Origin: Hymenolepis diminuta
Taxonomy: Eukaryota; Platyhelminthes; Cestoda; Cyclophyllidea; Hymenolepididae
Assembly: GCA_900708905.1 (NCBI GenBank)
Contig: CAADRB010000038.1
Location: 881,080-945,079, forward strand
DNA: 64,000 bases
Direction of reading: 5' to 3'
Position numbers and translations under genes: made by a program. Below are positions 1 to 10,978 of this stretch, piece by piece. The notes beneath the pieces were generated by a model that was not told the DNA's origin, made no database searches, and saw only the letters and a list, made by a program, of their open reading frames with translations. The first letter of the stretch is position 1, and the number at the start of each line of letters is the position of its first letter.

Positions 1-2393
1 CTTCCTCCTGTTCTGTTAAGTATGTTGTTTATCATTTTAAATGTTGTTTACCCTCCTGTCAATTTTCCAGCAGATTTATTATTCTTATGAAAGAAAATAT
101 CTTTAGTGACAATAAATGGACTCATAGAATTATATTTAATTAACATCAATATGAAGCAATTTCAGTTTTATGCGGTGAGAAACAGTGATACATGCACTAG
201 TAAACTACGCACTGAATAAAGTGAGCATCAAACTTATTTAATGAAATGAATGGCTGGAAAATTTTTCTATGAATAGTTAACATTTATGCTTTTATCAAAG
301 TTTAATAAGTAATTTTTTAAAAGTAACGCTTCCTGTCATCGGAGTATTTAATTGAAGATGTAGAGATGTTACCTTGGAGTTGAATATCACGTTTGAAAAT
401 GTCACCCCAGATGTGACAACATCCTTATCATTGCTACCTTTACATTTCAAAATTAATTAATCGTTGATTATATCTCGACTTATACATGAAAATACTAGTG
501 AATTTTATGGTCAGTAAAATATTTATCGTACCGCAAATGGGCAATGTAATGTATGGTTTTAATTAAAGAACACATGAGTTTAAATTTGATGTATAGTCAC
601 TAACTAACTAACCAACAAACCAAAATGACTAATAATCCAAATCACTGAATATTATGAGTATGTAATTTATTATTGGGCTTTGAAGAGGATTTAAATCTTT
701 AAAATATAAACTTTTATCTTCATATTTCGCAGTGTGCTTTTCCTAGAAACTCGATAACTTTGTATATGAAAAGTAATTCGCGCTTATCCACTTAAATTTA
801 AATGAATTTAAACTTATTTTAGAGGGCATTGATTGCTTTAAATGAAAAAGAGTTGCATAGTTAGCATATGTAAAGCCTGCTATGCTGAGACGGGAAAAAA
901 ACGAAGAATAATGAAGGATAATAGTCTTATAAATATATGATATGATCGTGAAAGTATTCATTATATAATTCCATACAAAATGGTAGTCATGGCAGTCAAA
1001 TTAAAATTTTTAATAAATCATTTTTCAGTTTAATCCTTTTTTATTGAAGTCACTTACTTTTCTCTCAGATTAAACTGGATTAATTAATAGATTCACAATG
1101 AAGAAGTCATCGTACCAGTCCATCTTGTATGATAAACAACGTACTTGTGTCCATGGTTTCTATGTCACTTTGTGTGTCAATTATATTTAAGCAAGAGATG
1201 CTAAACGGTGACTAATACATGATAGCATCTAAGACTAAGAAATATTTCTTTTTCCTTTATTTCTTGGCATTTGAACAGAGAATAAGAAACCAGTTTCTAC
1301 AAATTTGGATCAAAATAGGAAATAAGTTAAAAGTTCCAATGAAAATTTAGAATTTTAGAAAAAGTTAAGCATTATCTTTAATTTATCGCAATACGGTTAA
1401 ATTGTACTCTTGATTACCTCTAATAAGTAGTAATAAAGGGAAAGAGCATCATAATTAACTGTTTATTAATTTATTCAAAGTGTTTCAAATACTATAAAGT
1501 TAAAATTGCGAAGTATAATGTATAGATGAGTTCGTCTAATTCCTTCCATCGGTTTTCGTATACCAAGAATTGCTGACTTCGTACTTCTTTGAAAAGAGTT
1601 TTGCTAGTATTCAATTACTATAGAGAGTTGAAGTCATTTTAATAGATGCCATTACCTTGATAATAACTAGATCTAATGAAGGTCGACAATTCGTTAAAAC
1701 TGAAAAAAAAGCGTTACATGAATATACTTCGAAGTGTTGATTTATTCTTTCTTTGTGGAAAGAATTTATATATACTGGATAAAGGGAAAAAATACTGTAA
1801 AGGCATCCGATTTGGTGTAATTCATTCAAATTACGATACAATTACACACGAAAATTATCTTAGTAAATTAATAAGACAATTTGCTGATAAAATTAGAAAC
1901 AAAACAAGGAAGGATTTTTGTCTAGAAAGTGCTATTGGCAAAGCGCAATAGCATAACTTTCTGCTTTCAATTAATAGGATGCTTTTCTATAACTTGTTCA
2001 TTAATTAACAATGTTTTCGCATGTTTTTCCAGAAAATTGAGTATATTCGTTCATGTGATTAAATTTTCCTCCTATATCTAATGCAATAAATTTTAGAAAG
2101 GTAGATAATACTACAAACGGGGAACTATAATTTATCAATAGCAATAGAACCTGATATTGTTTGAATTTCAATTTGATTATGAACACCTAAGGCCACCTAT
2201 TAAATAGAAATTTCCCAACCTGTTAAAATCGAAATCAACCGATAAAACAGGTAAAGAAAAGTTTTCATCTTCCCTTCTTCACTTTGGTCATATTTTCTTA
2301 AAGGAGTAAAGAAAAAGAGAGTACACTGAGTGCTAGCAAGATGGTGATAAGCGTCAGACGATAAAAAACAGTTATCATCCAGCATCTACACAC
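1..2393. other. AT-rich non-coding stretch
   Basis: No gene, RNA or transposon recognised on either strand. A short imperfect CTAA/CCAA tandem lies at 599-622. Open frames here, including a 91-codon plus-strand frame at 1676-1951, are no longer than expected by chance at this composition and have AT-rich codons like the surroundings. Confidence 0.6.
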
Positions 2394-2540
2394 ATGGTCT
2401 ACATGACTCATCTGCGAGGTTTGGACGATGCACTCATAAGCCGTTCTGACTCATTTTCGAAATGGGCAGATATTGGTGGCAAGTGCTATGAGATGCGGTA
2501 TCGCAGCACGAGCCAGAGAAAAATAGAGAGAGAGAGATGA
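2394..2540 (+). CDS. Coding-like small open frame in a GC-richer island, unknown function
   Basis: A 48-residue frame (ATG at 2394, a second ATG at 2403, stop at 2538-2540) runs through a short island clearly richer in GC than its flanks. It ends in a GA-repeat tract that encodes a run of Arg/Glu/Lys. A good 5' splice sequence, GTGAGT, lies at 2554-2559, 14 bases after the stop, so the island could be a first exon with a short upstream frame, or simply a regulatory island. No family is recognised. Stop-free runs this short are expected by chance; only the codon-like composition argues for coding. Confidence 0.15.
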   Translation: MVYMTHLRGLDDALISRSDSFSKWADIGGKCYEMRYRSTSQRKIERER

Positions 2541-2559
2541 GAAGGGATAGAGTGTGAGT

Positions 2560-4400
2560 AGGGATATGTTAATTTATCGTACTCTCTTTCTACCAAATTG
2601 ATAAAAACTTGTCTCTCACTCCCAACCTTGTTCCTGTGTATTTATCGCATCTTTTTCCGTTTGCAGTACAATTTTAGCAAAAATTGTCGTATTTTAGATA
2701 AAGTAATTTTGACTACTCTTGAACATGACAGTTAAAACGTTAAGTAGGAAGTAGTTTCTTATTCAAAATGTATTGAGGTAAAAAGCAATAATTTTTTATA
2801 AAGAAAGCATAAGAAAAAACCCACATACTCGAAATTCAAATTATAAAATTTTTTAAGTCACTTATTATTCTGATTTCCAGACTTCAGAGTGCCAATAATT
2901 TCTCCCTTGTTTGAACACGTAAATGTTTGAAGATCTTTGCAGAGAGGCATTTTTAATAAAACTATATATTCTTTTGATCTTTCTTAAATAGTTCTATGAA
3001 TAAAAAATGAGATCAGTCGTAATGCAATAATTCAATTTTATAGGTCTTCCTTTAAACCTTAATTTCAAGATTAGACACCAGTATACTTAGAATTTTATTA
3101 TCCTATGCTTAGCCAAAATTTGAAATATGCGTCTATCAGAGGGCGTAACCATCCTTTATAGTCAACGAAGCAGTAGTCAAAATATATCCACCTGCAGTAG
3201 CACGCGTGTTATGAAAATGGGCTTTGTCCATCTCTCTGTCTGACAGGAAATATCAGACAAGACATTACCATCCCAATAGATACAATAATAAAAAAATACG
3301 GCATATATATGCAACCACATGCTTTCATATTAAATAATGCATGCATTTTGCCGAGTGAAGATAAATTATTTATAATCGTAACGATTTTATTGCAACTTTC
3401 ATTTCGGCAATTCGTTTTGGAATCTTCTTTTTCAAGTTAAACTGATACTTTGATAGATAGATGAACTGCTGCCTTTAAAAAATTTTCATCAGCAAAGAAA
3501 AAATGATTTAATTTCAAAACTTTTAAATTATTTAAGAAGAACTATTTATTACAACTGTCAATGTTGGGTTGTTAAAATCACAGTTACTGAACAGACTGAT
3601 GAATAACAAAGATTATCAGAGGTCAACAATGAAGATAATCACTGCAGAATAATTCCCAGAGGAGTTAGAATTACAGAAATCTTTGATAAACCTGAATATT
3701 ATTGATACAAACTTGCTGACTTATTGAAATGCAATATCGCAAGTCAAAGGAAGTTAAGGACGAATATTGCTAATGAATGTCATCTACCAGCTTTTAACTG
3801 TTTTTGATTAATGGGAATTACAAATTTATTAAGTCACTAACATTTGAGTTAAGCCATAATGCAATGTGCCGTCACTAGGTGAACAATGGGCAACCTGGTA
3901 AATCTAAAATCCAAGTAATGTGAAGTTCTTTTTTCTCTAATGTTATTGCATTTTAACTTCGCTTACCGCAAATTTATATATATGTTTTAGTTTCTAGTAC
4001 CTTAGTGCACTTCATTCATTCCAACTTGGACAATTTTGGTTTCCAGTAGAAATTAAACACTCATTAGCACTCATTTATTTGTAATGATTGCGGTAATCAA
4101 TAACAGAGATTCATTCCATTCTTCAAATCCCGCGTTAGAAAACAATTGCTTTCAAAGCAATTTAAAATTATTATCATATACTACATTAATAAGAAATAAT
4201 TACTTTTATATTTCACCGCGTATTTTCCGGGGCGATCACGCAGCCAATAAACTAGTCATAATATTTCTCAGTTCCTTTGAAAGGATTAAATAGACAATGA
4301 CTTGTTTAGGCAGCGTAAGCTTAGCGCTGTCTCTTGAAAAGTAGCCAAAATTTAGAATAAATTATGTAAAAATCACCAAAAGCTATATTTTTTTCATTTT
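2560..4400. other. AT-rich stretch with one run of few stops
   Basis: Nothing recognisable as a gene. From 3511 to 3807 one plus-strand frame has only two internal stops (3604-3606 and 3703-3705) where about seven are expected. It includes a basic segment, IIPRGVRI, at about 3649-3672. It might be a decayed retroelement frame, but this is weak. A 38-residue frame at 3127-3243 is in a slightly GC-richer patch and is not supported otherwise. Confidence 0.4.
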
Positions 4401-4568
4401 CTATTCTGACGAAAGTCTAGGAGGCATAGAGACACTGTGCCCATGCAATAGGTCCGCAACCAGACGTTTACTCTGATTTTTATTACCAATTATCGCGCAC
4501 ATGGCGCCACTGGAGTTCAGCCTAAGAATTTGTTCTAAAAAGGAATACGTATTTATAGATTTGTTTTG
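4401..4568 (-). CDS. Coding-like 55-residue minus-strand frame, unknown
   Basis: The minus strand is open from 4568 down to a TAG at 4401-4403. The second half, from an ATG at about residue 22 of the frame, uses GC-ending codons (for example the segment KRLVADLLHGHSVSMPPRL) and sits in an island richer in GC than its flanks. There is no clear splice acceptor and no poly(A) signal close by. No family is recognised. It could be part of an exon or a conserved non-coding island; the length alone is not significant. Confidence 0.13.
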   Translation of the reverse strand, partial: QNKSINTYSFLEQILRLNSSGAMCAIIGNKNQSKRLVADLLHGHSVSMPPRLSSE

Positions 4569-6097
4569 TTATGAAAAAGTGTAATCAGAAAGGGAAGAAA
4601 AGTATTTATTATTTCTTATGCATTCGAGCCCATTAATAAATCTTTTAGGATTTTTTGGCTTCTTTTGTATTTTGCGCTTATTTTTAATTTATTTTCTGAC
4701 TTTGAATCTACTGGTCTATGATATAAACGTAGATGTCATATTGGCAACTTTTCAGACTACATAACAAGTATATAGACAACAAAATTGTCCTGATTTATGC
4801 TTGCAGTTCTTAGAGGATATGAGATGACTCAGGAGAAACAGGCAACCATTTCGATGATAATAATTAATTATGAATGATTGATTGTTCTGTCACGAGACTT
4901 TAGCCGGTGATCATTTACTTCATTTTAGGTTGTAATCGTCATCTGACTAATTGTTTATTCTTGTTATTCCCTTCTATGATCCAATGGAAATATTTTTATG
5001 AATGTTTTAAAAACAAAGCAATAAATCTCAATGTATTTTTCCAAAATTTTCCTAAATAAAGCGTTATATTCGATATAATTCGACTTGAAGCATGGATCGC
5101 AGTACAATGATTAAATTAGGCTCAAATGAGCATTGTGCTCTCTTTTTCTGGTTATAGCAGGGAAAAATATGCAAAAGGCGTAAATTTTTTACCGCAATTA
5201 TTTATATTTTATACATTGTTATCTCGTAGACATTGATATAATGCAGTTAAAAATTGTTTAATAACTTTTTAGTTTACAGATTATTAAATGTGTCATTCTG
5301 AAAGACCTTCTTCAATCGCTCATGTATTTAAAGACAGTCACTTTATATCGGCTTTATAATCAGATGTCGACAAAATAATTTAACACCACAGAGTTTAGGT
5401 TTGTTTCTAGATGAGCAGTTCAAATTCTAAGGGTTATCTGCAAATGGTTTCTTATACTTACTAGATCGTGACCTGTGCTGTTTGCATCACGTTGAAAGTC
5501 AGCCTGAATATAACTCATTAGCCGTTAATTACTTAGTTAAGTTAATACATTGTATTGGTAGTGGAGTGATTCAGCCAACTTCCAACAAATTATATTTGTC
5601 CTCAAACACTTTTAGCCGTATCCGTATTGCAGGGCAAACAATTTTACGTAGGATTGAATGTTTATTTAATGAAATATACTTTCAAAAGAAGAGAAAATAA
5701 CATCCTCTCTTTTTTGATGGTCAATGCACTTGAAATGAATGCCAAATTTAGTATGACACATCAATTATTTGTTAGATATTTCCTACTAATCTATTGAACT
5801 GACTTTTTGGTTGGATAATTTATCGGATTCTTTAAGAGACTGAATTTTGTCATTTTAAAATGGTTAAAACAAAATTTTTTTACCTAATAATCGACTCCTT
5901 ATAGCCTGTAAATTAAAAATTTTAAGATAACTAATTTAGCTTCTATAAATATATAAGAAGGGACAAAATTTCTTTAAAAAAGTCATTGGAAAAGGTGTGA
6001 GTAAGTAAAGGAGTACCAAAGACTTCCTCTCCTACTCATTCAACTAATTTGTGAGTCATTTCCGTTTTTTTGTATATGCTTATTATCTTCTCTGTTT
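4569..6097. other. AT-rich non-coding stretch
   Basis: No gene, RNA or transposon recognised. The plus-strand frame at 5482-5700 (72 codons) is within chance expectation and has no flanking signals I can support. Confidence 0.55.
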
Positions 6098-6337
6098 TTA
6101 CATCTTCTCATAATTTCTTTTTTCTCTTTTTTCACCCTTTTTAATATATACCAACACGTGAAGAATGGCAGTTTTTTGCGGGGCAGTGGGTGTATTGTCT
6201 GAATAAGCATAGAGCAGGTGCTTCATCTGGTCAAACAGCGAGGATTTTGACACGTCCTTACGCCGCTTAACGCCGGCCAAACATGTTGGGCAAAAAAGCC
6301 CTGATAATGCAGTAGTTCTTGATAAGTCTTTCTTCAT
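6098..6337 (-). CDS. Candidate exon or retrocopy with a TAF13-like histone-fold segment
   Basis: Uninterrupted 79-codon minus-strand frame from a true ATG (6335-6337) to TAA at 6098-6100. The middle (about 6170-6310) is much richer in GC than its flanks, mainly at third codon positions. It has a CPTC motif near the start and a basic KRRK cluster. After that comes LFDQMKHLLYAYSDN, then a proline and ILHVLV. The order basic cluster, LF, hydrophobic pair, aromatic, SD/GD, Pro, IL..LV resembles the first helices of the TAF13 (TFIID) histone fold, but residues differ, one gap is needed, and the rest of the fold is missing. An acceptor-like TTATCAG inside the frame (about 6302-6308) could start an exon, and GTATAT after HVL could be a donor. 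Resemblance is from memory; no search was possible. Confidence 0.28.
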   Translation of the reverse strand: MKKDLSRTTALSGLFCPTCLAGVKRRKDVSKSSLFDQMKHLLYAYSDNTPTAPQKTAILHVLVYIKKGEKREKRNYEKM

Positions 6338-7599
6338 TGGGATTATGTTTTTACAGATAGAGGCGAGTCATGGGGAATAAATTTATTAAAAATACAATTT
6401 GTATATACCACATTCTTCATTATTAGTTACATTAACAGCATTAAAAAGTTTAAGTTTTTGATAATTCAAGGAATGGAAAAAGGGGCGATAAGAGAGACTC
6501 ATAAAAAATTAAATAAGGCATTATCAAGTAGGTCTAGATTCATTGAATTGTAGTGCATTACATTATATCCTAATTATGAAAAATTTTAAATTCATTATTT
6601 TATTGCATGGTTCCAGGCTGTGTTCGGCGTTTGTTGAGTCAACTAGATAAATTTGTTTCTTTAGATACTTAAAGCAACGAATTTATATGCAAATTTTTGG
6701 GACTTTTCGCTAAGAAAAAGTAATTAAAATTTTATCATGGAGGTTTTACTATTTGCTACTTGACGATCTGGGCAACTAGTGAACTTTTAATAGATCAGCT
6801 GTTTCGATAGCGTGTATTTTTATTGTATGGTATTCACTCTTTAATCCTGACAACAAATTAATTAGGCACTTTCGTTGGATGGAAATAAGCAGTATAATGT
6901 TGCCTGAATTGTATCTCCAATAAAAATCCCCAAGCATTTAATTATTCAAGAACCTATAAAGGTAGCGGCAAAGTATGAACTTCGGAAGTGTGCTGTACAA
7001 GTGTAAAGATGATGACGAATCGTTGCAGAAGAGCCCATTCAATCTGAATAAAGACTCTCACGCAAATATTAAGGCCAAAATTTCTACACTTGAGTCCAAG
7101 CAGTTTAAAAACTGCTGGTAATACTTATATGAAGTTGGAACTTTAAATAGAATCGCATACTATGGCCGCATTTTCTCATACTTTAAAAATTGACCTAATT
7201 TTTTGTTAGATTAGTCCATTCTGTAAATGACTTAATTCCCAATCACTTCATCCATTTAGATTTTTGTGCTGTTTATAGTTATATAAGTTTTGTCAAATCG
7301 CAACTGTCCACAAATCTTATACAGCAAATTTAATTTCAGTTATCCTCTCTCAGGTTGACTTTTAAACCGCACCCTCTATGAAAACAAAAAGATGCATTTA
7401 AATATAGCGCAAAGTTATTATCTTCTTTTAATTTGAATAATAGAAAGGTGGCACTGTCACTCCAAGTAATTAAAGTCGTTAAAGGGCTTGTATCTTGTCA
7501 AATTTAAAGGAACTTTCGTTTGTATAAATAAAATTATTAATTATACAGGGATCAATCGCCATTCTGTTTGCCCTTTTATCTTACTCTTGGAACTAGGCT
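6338..7599. other. AT-rich non-coding stretch
   Basis: Nothing recognised on either strand. It separates two minus-strand coding-like islands at 6.1-6.3 and 7.6-7.9 kb and could be intron if these belong to one gene, which I cannot show. Confidence 0.45.
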
Positions 7600-7926
7600 T
7601 CATTTAATGATGCCAGTTACTCCCAGCGTCGGCAGTCCCTTTGATCTTTTAACTACACGGAGCTCAACAACCAGTTCTCGAACTCCTTCTTCAAGTTGGA
7701 CATCCCATCCAAGCACGTTGGAATTCGTGATACCCTTTTCTATTGTTATTATGAACAAAATATCTAGCTGTGCGATCTCTTTAAAAAAGATATGCTTTTG
7801 AGTGGGTATGATTTTATTTGCACTTGAGGTAATTTTGGCAAGTATGAATACTAGAATTTGACGTCTTTCGGAACCATGAAATAAGGAATTAGAAACAATG
7901 GACTTATAAATATTGATAAAGCACAA
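7600..7926 (-). CDS. Coding-like minus-strand frame (about 108 codons), unknown
   Basis: The minus strand is open for about 108 codons down to TGA at 7600. Only the last 40 or so codons, roughly 7600-7740, have coding-like composition; they include the acidic segment DVQLEEGVRELVVEL. An acceptor-like AACAATAG lies just before this part and GTAACT follows the glycine near 7618, so the real exon, if any, may be about 7618-7739. The opposite strand of the same island also reads like protein but is broken by a TGA, which favours the minus strand. No family is recognised, and chance alone gives two or three frames of this length in the window. Confidence 0.17.
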   Translation of the reverse strand: MCFINIYKSIVSNSLFHGSERRQILVFILAKITSSANKIIPTQKHIFFKEIAQLDILFIITIEKGITNSNVLGWDVQLEEGVRELVVELRVVKRSKGLPTLGVTGIIK

Positions 7927-8415
7927 GCTTTTATGGTCTTAAGAATTTACTTGTCTTTATTTACTGCATTATCCTGCTCTTCAAATCTTTTTAGGCTGCT
8001 ATTACGGAGCATTTTACTGCAAAAGAAAAATTGCATTATATTAACGTTCGCACCAGTTTAATACTTTGCGTGAATATGATTTGGTTAAAGGTTTTCCTAC
8101 AACATTCAAGGGGATGGAAATGGATATGTAAGCACGTATGCGTTGTTATTGTTAATATTCAAGAGGGTATTAATTAGATAGCTTTAACTTTCAGAAATGA
8201 TTGATCTACAAGGATAATTATGGCCGGTTTTCAACTCATTTCCCATGCCACATTATCTTAAGCATTTTTGATGTGAAATGAAGCACAAATAATAAACTAT
8301 TTTATTCTACGCTTATACTAGGAGTTAGAAACCTAAGTTTTCTCTTCTAGCATCCAAAGGTAGAACGTCCGATATCTTTCCTTTTAATACAATTTATTAA
8401 ACAAAATAAGTGTCT

Positions 8416-8823
8416 TCAATGCAAAATCCAAACAAGTGTTGTCATTTTATGGAGGAGCCTTGCGTGCGAGCTTTGAGGATTCGATGTGTCCGAAAGCGAG
8501 TCTGCCATAGCACACTGGCTTATTCTCACACTTCTGCCACACAGGGCAGAATGGTACATTTCATGTCCTTCTTCCGACTATACTCTTTGATTTTAATGTG
8601 TGTTAGCGTTTGCATGCAGCACATCTGTCGCTAGAAGACCCTGGGAATAGGCCGAAGAGGAGGTGAAGTGGTGCCAATCTTCTGCGTGATAATCCTCCTT
8701 TCCGCACGTGGAATTTGAAGTGGTAGTAATAAATCTGGACTGTTGTGATTTGGATGGACGACTTTTGGATTGTGCATGGAAGAGTTATTGCCCAGTAAAT
8801 CTTCTACCTTTATGATAAGTTGG
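8416..8823 (-). CDS. Candidate minus-strand terminal exon(s) in a GC-richer island, unknown product
   Basis: An island at about 8440-8870 is clearly less AT-rich than its flanks. On the minus strand a frame follows the acceptor-like TTCTTAG (AG at 8824-8825) and runs to TAG at 8631-8633, ending in SPPLRPIPRVF. A second frame covers 8577-8416 (54 codons with stop) and includes MADSLSDTSNPQSSHARLL. The two can be joined in phase by a 62-base intron (GTCTTC at 8639 to TATAG at 8578), though that donor is weak. AATAAA on the minus strand at 8393-8398 lies just past the second stop. No family recognised. A plus-strand frame (8410-8634) overlaps and is taken as its shadow. Confidence 0.2.
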
Positions 8824-10881
8824 CTAAGAATACTATGAGTCAATATCGTTGTTCGGCCTCGGGAACATGATAATAAGCGAATATTTTACCAATTAAATAA
8901 TAGAAATATCTTTTGGTGTTAATATATTAGCTTCAGTACTCTATCCTCAGCTCTCAAAGGTATCTTTTAGCAGAATCATCTCCCCAAACCACTAGTCAGT
9001 TAAAAAAACGTTTATAATGAATTTGATCATTATAAAAAATTTCTCTAGTTTTGATCTAGTAACATAAATGATTATTCACAAGATCTCTGGTTGAACACTT
9101 CTTTTTTATCAAATTACAGTTTCAAAAAATAATTTAACAAGGCACTATTATTATAATTGTCAAATCTTGAAAAAATGTTCTCCTAATTCCCAGTTTAATA
9201 AAAACAACACAATTTGGTGTTCGCATTCAGTATTTTTTCATCTCGTGGCCTTCTCATTAAGTGCCCCTTTGATTAATTCTTAACAAAAATCTTACACACG
9301 TTTTCTGTATGTGAAATATATTTGTGGAATTAAAATGCAAGAGACTGCGATATATGGATATACTATCAAAATCTATTATTAAATTGATCCTAATTTTGAA
9401 ATTGACACTTACATATGATGCCCAATAATAATTTGATAGCAGTTTAATAATCGTATTAGACCTTCATCCATATTTGCTCCTCCTACTCAACATCGATTTA
9501 TGATTGTTGTCATATGACAAACGGCTTTTAAGAAATGTTAATTTTGCTATTCATGTATCACTGGTCAAAATCTGGCATGGGCAAATGGGTTTCAATTACC
9601 TGAGAACATATACATATTTTTATATTTACATCTAATTCATATTAATTCAGTTTTATCAGGTTTCACAAATCTTTTTTTGGATTTCAAGTTTCCGAAATCC
9701 ACGTGAACATTCTATGCAGTGGGTTTGATAAAGTTTGATGGTATTTATTTATGTATATTTGTTTTCAATCCGTGGAATTATGTAAATATTTAAAAAGCAG
9801 CAGAATTAAAGAAATATTTCAATTTTGTTCACAAATTTGGGGGTTTTCTTTGTTGAAGATAAGAATAAAAATTTTTCTGTTATAGCAGAATTAAAATTAG
9901 GATCACTGGATATAAAAGTGCAAAAAATAAAAAAAGAAGAAAAAATATTTTAAATAAAAATGGCGTAGAGAAATGCAAAAGGAGATGAAAATGTATTAGT
10001 CAGGTAGAAGATGTCAGGAGCAGAAGTGGCTGTGACAGTGGAATTTACTGAATGACATAGCTGTTGGAATTGGTCATCTCAGCTGGGGATGAGAGCCATG
10101 GCTGTAGAAATTACATGGTAGTAGAAGTTAAATTCAACAAGATAATTTTCAGAATTCACATAGAGTGAACTTTCGTACGCTCTGGCATTGTCAGATTGAC
10201 TGAGATAGTTTCATCTATTTACTCATGGCCGTATAAATATAATTGCATTAAAGTGGCCTGACGAATTATGCACTTGAATTAACCAATCAATAGGCTTTGA
10301 ATTTTATGGAATTATTCAGAAACACAGGAAATAAATAATGAAAATTGACATAAGAAATAATTAAAAATATTAGAAAGGGATTTATATCTTTTATGTAAAA
10401 TTTGACAAGTCAATCCTTTTAGAAACCAAACAAAGATTCTCAATATCCTGACTTAATAGCATAACCCTATGCCACCCTCTGTTCCCTTCCTAATCGGACC
10501 ACTCATTCTATTTCTCATGATCAGATGCCATCTCATAATTAAAACCTGAAATTTTCTGCTTCGCATTGGATACTATTAGTAACTTGTTAAATCGTATGGT
10601 TAACTCGACCCAGATGATAGAACTAGTCTGAAGACAGAGTGATCCGGACATTAAAAGGGATAAAGCTACAGTTTGGCAACAGCATGAGTAGCCCTTGATA
10701 TGATAGTGATGAAAACCATGGTTACAGAGAGGTTTCAAATATGCTGATTGATAAAAAATGGTTTCGGTTAATAATTCATAAAAGGCCAATCATATTGAAT
10801 TTACAAAACATTAATTAGCACATAAAATAAAGACGCTTAATACAGTTACAATTAACTCCAAAATACCATTTTTAATTGTCC
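8824..10881. other. AT-rich non-coding stretch
   Basis: No gene or RNA recognised. At 10010-10130 a short patch repeats related words (GGCTGT.., GGAATT.., GTAGAA..) in a loose way, without a regular unit. Confidence 0.55.
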
Positions 10882-10978
10882 ACCCACCTTTGGTAGCTGC
10901 TGTATGAAACGTATATGCAAATGGGGTTTTGACAGTTCAGATTCCAGTCACCAGTTACAGTATGACCAAAAGGTGGGT
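10882..10978. repeat. 97-bp interval bounded by a near-perfect inverted repeat
   Basis: ACCCACCTTTGG at 10882-10893 and CCAAAAGGTGGGT at 10966-10978 are reverse complements apart from one extra base. The enclosed 72 bases include a POU-type octamer ATGCAAAT at about 10915-10922. The size and ends would fit a small non-autonomous DNA-transposon remnant or simply a regulatory element. I see no clear target-site duplication and no other copy in the window. Confidence 0.45.

Noticed and set aside
7609..7750. Plus-strand peptide reading YTELNNQFSNSFFKLDIPSK
   Set aside because: It looks protein-like, but the same frame is broken by TGA and TAG nearby, whereas the minus strand is open throughout.
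8410..8634. Plus-strand 74-codon frame in the 8.4-8.8 kb island
   Set aside because: It overlaps the minus-strand frames, has Arg/Cys-rich content typical of a mirror frame, and no supporting signals; the minus strand has an acceptor and AATAAA.
10010..10130. Apparent tandem repeat of GGCTGT/GGAATT words
   Set aside because: No constant unit length or consistent alignment between the words.
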